Shown: one piece after another, positions 60,321 through 64,000 of the stretch | Layout: each line of letters opens with the position of its first letter | Numbering within the stretch: position 1 is the first letter of the stretch | From: ZC4RG19 sp017577565 | Lineage (GTDB): Bacteria > Actinomycetota > Acidimicrobiia > Acidimicrobiales > VFJN01 | Assembly (NCBI GenBank): GCA_047459075.1 | Contig: VSCH01000007.1 | Location: forward strand, 24,250-88,249 | Reading direction: 5' to 3' | DNA length: 64,000 bases | Made by a program: the position numbers and the translations under genes | The notes under the pieces: model-generated | Told to the model about the DNA's origin: nothing | The model's input: only the letters and a program-made list of their open reading frames with translations | The model's database searches: none

Positions 60321-60453
60321 CGCCACCCCGTGGCGCGGTCGCCACGGGGCCGCGCCGGACGGTGCCCGGCAGCCCCGACGGAGGGTGCTCTCGCTGCCGC
60401 GACGGGCAGGCCATCCTCGCGAACGACCCGCCACATCGCGTGTCCGCCGTCCC

Positions 60454-61152
60454 TCAGCGCTCGACCGGCGAGCGCTCGCCCGGCGGCCCCTCGACGGGGG
60501 CCACGGCCCCGAGGTCGCGGGCCCGTCGCCGCCCCTCGGGCGAGACGAACCGCGACCAGACGTACCAGCCGATCGCGGCGAGGATGCCGGCGACGACCAC
60601 GTACTGCGCCCAGCTCATCACGTCCTCGATGCGCCGCCAGCGGTCCTCCTCGCCGAGCACGTAGCCGGCCGTGACGAGGCCGGTGTTCCAGATCAGGCTG
60701 CCGATCACCGTGTAGACGACGAACACGCCGAGCGGCATGCGCCGGAACCCGGCCGGGATCGACACCAGCGACCGGATGAGCGGCACGCACCGGCCGACCA
60801 GCACCGCGACGATCGCCCGCCGGTCGAACCAGCGCTCGGCCCGCTCGATGTCCTCCAGCGTCAGGCGGAACCACCGGCCATGGCGGGCGACGAAGGCCCG
60901 CAGCCGCTCGGGCCCGATGGCGGCGGCGATGCCGTAGAGGACCAGCGCCCCGACGAGCGAGCCCACCGTGGCCGCGGCGATCATGCCGGGCAGCGTCGCC
61001 CCGCCCCGCCGCGCCACCACCCCGGCGAACGGGAGGACGATCTCGGAGGGGATCGGCGGGAAGAGGTTCTCGAGCGCCACCAGGAGGGCGACGCCGAGGT
61101 AGCTCATCGCGTCGATGACGTCGATGACCCAGTCGGTCAGGTCCAGCAGCAT
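60454..61152 (-). CDS. DedA-family membrane protein
   Basis: A 232-residue DedA/SNARE-associated (VTT) protein with ENLFPPIPSEIVLPFAG (re-entrant loop motif, about 28-44), then GRCVPLIRSLVSIPAG (about 119-134) with the conserved Arg pair and later membrane helices. DedA proteins recycle undecaprenyl phosphate or other lipids across the membrane (established for several members). That would suit its position beside a polysaccharide operon, though it has its own promoter-like TAGCCT (61195-61200). Confidence 0.93.
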   Translation of the reverse strand: MLLDLTDWVIDVIDAMSYLGVALLVALENLFPPIPSEIVLPFAGVVARRGGATLPGMIAAATVGSLVGALVLYGIAAAIGPERLRAFVARHGRWFRLTLEDIERAERWFDRRAIVAVLVGRCVPLIRSLVSIPAGFRRMPLGVFVVYTVIGSLIWNTGLVTAGYVLGEEDRWRRIEDVMSWAQYVVVAGILAAIGWYVWSRFVSPEGRRRARDLGAVAPVEGPPGERSPVER

Positions 61153-61194
61153 CGGTGAAGCGTCCCCTCGTCCCTCCGCAGGGTCGGACCCGGG

Positions 61195-61200
61195 AGGCTA
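61195..61200 (-). promoter_or_regulatory. Candidate -10 box for dedA
   Basis: TAGCCT on the minus strand, 42 nt before ATG 61152, in the gap after the 61250 gene. Confidence 0.35.
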
Positions 61201-61249
61201 GCCGTCGACCGCGCCCCGCCGCTCGTCCCGCCCGGCCACCCGACCGCCG

Positions 61250-62203
61250 TCACGCCGGCTGCGGCTGGTTCCACTCCGTCCACCCCACCCCGTCGCGCCC
61301 GCCGGCCGGGTCGCGGAAGCGGCACAGCGCCCGGGGGAACCGGGACACCCGGCCGGTGCCGTCCTCCAGCAGGACCGGGGCGAAGGCCACCGGCGTCACC
61401 TCCAGGCGCAGGTCGCCGACCTCGACCGTGTCGCCGGTGGGCAGGCCGGCGCGGCCGGTGCGGGGCCGGGACGCGGTGCGGTCGACGCCGGTGAGCGGCC
61501 CGCCGGGCGGCAGGACGTAGCCGGGGTGGTAGGGCACCGGCTGGTCACCGAGGCGGATCGAGGTGCCGTGGAACCGGGTGCCGTCGTCGAGCCGGCCGGC
61601 GGTCCAGGTCCAGCCGAGGACCCACCAGTCGCGCTCGCCCCAGGAGTGGTCGCGCTGCCCGACGCCGTCGAGCTCGACGGTCTCGTCGCCGACCAGGACC
61701 CGCCCGTGGACCCGGCACGGCACCTCGTAGCGGGTCGCGCCCGGCGGGTAGGCGTAGACGCCGCCGTCGGTCTCCCACTCGAGGTCGAGGCCGAGGGGCA
61801 CCCGCTCGCCCCGGGGCCCGCCGGGCTCGTAGACCTCGGCCGGGTCGTCGACCCGCAGGCCGAAGGCCTCGCACCCGAGGGTCACGTGGTCGAAGGGGGC
61901 CTCGATCGTGTGGTCGGCCCACAGGCCCTCCGAGCGCACCTCCAGGGACCCGGGCGCCGGCAGCGGGACCTCGTGGTCGACCACCGTCACGAGCGGCCGG
62001 CCCTCCCCCACGACGCAGGCCCAGTACCAGGCGACGCCCTGGTTCGGGTAGAGCCCGATGCGCACGTAGCCGCCCAGCGAGCCGTCGGGCGCGGCGAAGT
62101 CGAAGTACCACGACTCGTTCCACCACGGCTCGGCCCCCGGCTCGTGGTGGCGCTCGTCGCGGGCGTCGAGGGCGGGCGGCCGCCCTGCCGAGGTCTCCGT
62201 CAC
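61250..62203 (-). CDS. Hydroxyneurosporene-synthase/CrtC-like lipocalin-fold protein (DUF7064-like)
   Basis: A 317-residue protein of the CrtC/AttH-like superfamily. It has an opening W-W-N-E-S-W-Y-F-D-F-A motif, YPNQGVAWYWACVVG, GQRDHSWGERDWWVLGWTWT and a final GWTEWNQP, and Trp-rich strands in both halves typical of the double lipocalin fold. Many actinobacterial homologues lie near lipid or steroid catabolism genes; the specific reaction is not known. GTG 62203 matches the family start. Divergent from the SCP2 gene. Confidence 0.7.
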   Translation of the reverse strand: MTETSAGRPPALDARDERHHEPGAEPWWNESWYFDFAAPDGSLGGYVRIGLYPNQGVAWYWACVVGEGRPLVTVVDHEVPLPAPGSLEVRSEGLWADHTIEAPFDHVTLGCEAFGLRVDDPAEVYEPGGPRGERVPLGLDLEWETDGGVYAYPPGATRYEVPCRVHGRVLVGDETVELDGVGQRDHSWGERDWWVLGWTWTAGRLDDGTRFHGTSIRLGDQPVPYHPGYVLPPGGPLTGVDRTASRPRTGRAGLPTGDTVEVGDLRLEVTPVAFAPVLLEDGTGRVSRFPRALCRFRDPAGGRDGVGWTEWNQPQPA

Positions 62204-62273
62204 GGGCCGAGCATGGCACGCGGGCCCGGGGCCCCGCCCGGGTACGGCGGCCCGCCCCGCGCCGGGGCGGCGG

Positions 62274-62279
62274 TAGCTT
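62274..62279 (+). promoter_or_regulatory. Candidate -10 box for the leaderless SCP2-like gene
   Basis: TAGCTT, 6 nt before GTG 62286, with no ribosome binding site. Confidence 0.5.
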
Positions 62280-62285
62280 GCCCCC

Positions 62286-62672
62286 GTGCGGTACCTGAGC
62301 CCCGAGTGGATGGACGCCGCCGGCGCCGCGCTCGCCCGGGACGAGCGGCTGGCCACGGCGCTGCGCGGCGTGCGGCTCACCGTCGAGCAGGTCGTCGAGG
62401 ACCCCGCCGGGGCCGTCCGCTGGCACGTCGTCCTCGACGACGGCCGGGCCCGCCTCGTCCCCGGGCCGGCGGAGGCGCCCGACCTCCGCTTCACCGCCGA
62501 CCGGGCCACCGCGGCCGGGATCGCCAGCGGCCGGCTGTCCGCCCAGCGGGCCTTCGTCGAGGGCCGGCTGCGCGTCGGCGGCGACCTGTCCAAGCTGCTG
62601 GCGCACCAGCGGGCGGTGGCCGCCGTCGACGACGCGCTCGCCGAGGTGCGGGCCGCCACGACCTTCGACTGA
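62286..62672 (+). CDS. SCP2 sterol/lipid-transfer-like protein
   Basis: A 128-residue protein with the SCP2 fold: N-terminal helix, VRWHVVLDDGRARLVPG strands, DLRFTADRATAAGIASG and the terminal GRLRVGGDLSKLLAHQ segment that is typical of SCP2. It binds fatty-acyl-CoA or sterol-like ligands in the cytoplasm. It starts 6 nt after a TAGCTT box. It is followed after 16 nt by the glycosylase gene, with its own ribosome binding site, so the two may be co-transcribed. Confidence 0.85.
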   Translation: MRYLSPEWMDAAGAALARDERLATALRGVRLTVEQVVEDPAGAVRWHVVLDDGRARLVPGPAEAPDLRFTADRATAAGIASGRLSAQRAFVEGRLRVGGDLSKLLAHQRAVAAVDDALAEVRAATTFD

Positions 62673-62688
62673 CCACCCGGAGGCGCCC

Positions 62689-63525
62689 GTGCCCGAGCTG
62701 CCCGAGATCCAGGCCCACGCCGAGCGGCTGACCGACGACCTCGGCGGCGCCGTCCTCGACCGGTTCCAGCCCCTGTCGTTCACCGCGCTGAAGACGGCGA
62801 CGCCCCCGCCCGAGGAGGCCGTCGGGCACCCGCTGGCCGGCGTCGGGCGCCGGGGCAAGCACCTGCTGCTCCGGTTCGGGCCCGTGACCTTCGTCGTCCA
62901 CCTCATGCAGGGCGGGCGCCTGCGGCCCGACGCCAAGCAGGCGGCCCGGCCCCGGGGCGGCCAGGCCCGGTGGCGGTTCGCCGACGGGCGGGCCCTGCTG
63001 CTCACCGAGGCGGGCACCGAGCGGCGGGCCGGCGTGTGGGTGGTCGCCGGCGACCCGCTGGCGCAGCCGCCGCTCGACGAGCTCGGGCCCGAGGCCGACG
63101 CGCTCGACCGTGCCACCCTGGGGCGGCTGCTGGCCGAGCGCTCGATGCGCCTGCACGGCTGGCTGCGCGACCAGCGCGTCGTCGCCGGGCTGGGCCGGCG
63201 CCTCGCCAACGAGATCTGCCACCGGGCGAGGCTGTCGCCGTTCGCCACGAGCGCCAAGCTCGACGACGACGCCGTCGACCGCCTGCACGCGGCGATCGGC
63301 GAGTGCCTGGCCGAGTCGCTGGCGGTCGAGCGGACCCGGTCGGACATGTCCTCGTCGAAGGAGCGGCCCGGCGCCGTCCACCACCGGACGGGCGAGCCCT
63401 GCCCCGTCTGCGGCGACACGGTCCGGGCCGTCGAGTACCGCAGCTACACGGTGAACTACTGCCCGACCTGCCAGACGGGCGGGAAGGTGCTGGCCGACAA
63501 CACGACCAGCAAGTTCCTGAAGTAG
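62689..63525 (+). CDS. Fpg/Nei-family DNA glycosylase
   Basis: A 278-residue formamidopyrimidine-DNA glycosylase/endonuclease VIII family protein. The catalytic N-terminus is P2-E3 in MPELPE, Lys57 is in GRRGKHLLL, the H2TH domain has GLGRRLANEICHRARLSPF, and the C-terminal zinc finger has CPVC and CPTC with YRSYTVNY between. The protein ends QTGGKVLADNTTSKFLK. It excises oxidised bases and nicks the abasic site. GTG 62689 has GGAGG five nt upstream. Confidence 0.93.
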   Translation: MPELPEIQAHAERLTDDLGGAVLDRFQPLSFTALKTATPPPEEAVGHPLAGVGRRGKHLLLRFGPVTFVVHLMQGGRLRPDAKQAARPRGGQARWRFADGRALLLTEAGTERRAGVWVVAGDPLAQPPLDELGPEADALDRATLGRLLAERSMRLHGWLRDQRVVAGLGRRLANEICHRARLSPFATSAKLDDDAVDRLHAAIGECLAESLAVERTRSDMSSSKERPGAVHHRTGEPCPVCGDTVRAVEYRSYTVNYCPTCQTGGKVLADNTTSKFLK

Positions 63526-63538
63526 CCCCCGGCCCGGC

Positions 63539-64000
63539 TCACCAGGCGACGGCGACCGGCGCCAGCACCGGCGCGGACGGGTCGCCGGTGACGACGAACG
63601 CCTCGAGCTCGTGGTCGCCGTCGTGGAACGCCCACGGCACGAGCAGGCCCTGCACGAGGAGGCCGTCACCCTCGGGGTGGTCCTGCACCTCGCCCAGGGC
63701 GGCGATCGTCCCGTCCAGCGCGAACGCCACCGTCGTCCCCGCCGGCAGGTCGGTCCCGGCCACCAGGTGCAGCGGGAGCGGCTCGTCGGTGTCGATGCCG
63801 TCGAACCCGTCCGGCCAGGTGACGGTCACGGCGGCGTCGACCGGGTCGCCCGCCGCGTAGCGGTCGACCGGCTGGCCGATCGCGGCGCCGAACTCGGTGA
63901 GCCGCCACGCCCCGTCCGGGCCCTCGGCGGCCACGAAGTCGCTGGCCAGCATGCGCTCGAACATCGCCGCCGTCTCGATCTCGACGACGGGCGGGTCGCC
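63539..64000 (-). CDS. Protein of unknown function, N-terminus beyond the window
   Basis: At least 153 residues, continuing past 64000; the frame is open to the edge (upstream of ATG 63964 it reads DPPVVEIETAA then MFERML). The visible part is acidic and beta-rich (VTVTWPDGFDGI, LPLHLVAGTDLPAGTTVAFALDG, LVPWAFHDGDHELEAFVV) with no membrane segment. No family was recognised. It converges on the glycosylase gene with a 13-nt gap. Confidence 0.6.
   Translation of the reverse strand, partial: GDPPVVEIETAAMFERMLASDFVAAEGPDGAWRLTEFGAAIGQPVDRYAAGDPVDAAVTVTWPDGFDGIDTDEPLPLHLVAGTDLPAGTTVAFALDGTIAALGEVQDHPEGDGLLVQGLLVPWAFHDGDHELEAFVVTGDPSAPVLAPVAVAW

Larger units (their letters stand above)
60104..60453. 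other. 350-nt intergenic region holding the operon leader
   Basis: No credible gene. It holds a possible minus-strand sigma-70-type promoter (60292-60320), a leader with two short hairpins (60122-60135 and 60143-60160), and a less GC-rich patch around 60288-60320. Open frames here (for example 60100-60414 on the minus strand) have no similarity and look like shadows of base composition. Confidence 0.6.

Noticed and set aside
60100..60414. Open frame of 104 codons on the minus strand upstream of the dehydratase gene
   Set aside because: No similarity, Arg-rich composition typical of GC-rich chance frames, and the region carries promoter and hairpin features instead.

Overview
The window is very G+C-rich and densely coded, with nearly every third codon position G or C. 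It carries a WhiB-family regulator, a type-B succinate dehydrogenase operon (C-A-B), a Tat translocase subunit and many GTG starts, so it comes from a high-GC actinobacterium. The gene mix (paired VWA and MoxR-like proteins, tandem sugar C-methyltransferases, SCP2, formiminotransferase) would suit the class Acidimicrobiia, but that placement is inference. No rRNA, tRNA, CRISPR array, transposase, integrase or attachment site was recognised.

Layout. 1-11 kb is housekeeping and accessory: truncated tatA, formiminotransferase, WhiB regulator, macro-domain protein, a Thr-rich membrane-anchored protein, a VWA protein and its likely MoxR/Mg-chelatase-like AAA+ partner, a FrnE-like thiol oxidoreductase, and GH1-like and GH2-like proteins that both lack catalytic residues. 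11-14.5 kb is sdhCAB, closed by a strong hairpin. 14.6-18.2 kb is a translationally coupled glycan operon (initiating sugar-phosphate transferase, ATP-grasp, HAD phosphatase, GT4). 18.3-20.1 kb is a lipoprotein with a G8-like/beta-helix fold. 20.2-26.4 kb is a minus-strand operon for a branched CDP-sugar (SDR, three paralogous C-methyltransferases, glucose-1-phosphate cytidylyltransferase, DUF402). 26.5-50 kb is a mosaic of short divergent units: a secreted multidomain protein, a GT2 fused to an alpha/alpha toroid, wecB, an ABC exporter, GT2s and GT4s, two polysaccharide deacetylases, a VanZ-LamG fusion, acetyltransferases, a beta-propeller lipoprotein and a Wzy-like polymerase. 50-60 kb is a long minus-strand operon (FlaA1/PglF-type dehydratase, Wzc-like copolymerase/ATPase, PqqD-like protein, degenerate nucleotidyltransferase, DegT aminotransferase, SDR, nucleotide-sugar dehydrogenase, second SDR, GT4). 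60-64 kb returns to unrelated genes (DedA, hydroxyneurosporene-synthase-like, SCP2, Fpg/Nei glycosylase, a truncated unknown).

How it works together. About 14.6-60 kb reads as one large surface-polysaccharide locus. It has an initiating phosphoglycosyltransferase, at least nine glycosyltransferases, sugar nucleotide makers (CDP-glucose branch with C-methylation, WecB plus a WecC/WbpA-type dehydrogenase, PglF-type dehydratase plus DegT aminotransferase), a Wzy-like polymerase, a Wzc-like copolymerase, deacetylases, and an ABC exporter that may stand in for the Wzx flippase, which was not found.

Most coding chains use ATGA, GTGA or TGATG overlaps. Several single genes instead have a TAnnnT hexamer 6-8 nt upstream of the start codon and no ribosome binding site, which points to leaderless mRNAs. 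The most unusual items are the GT2-toroid fusion, the PqqD/degenerate-nucleotidyltransferase pair inside a polysaccharide operon, the triple C-methyltransferase array, and the catalytically broken GH1/GH2 pair around the MoxR gene.
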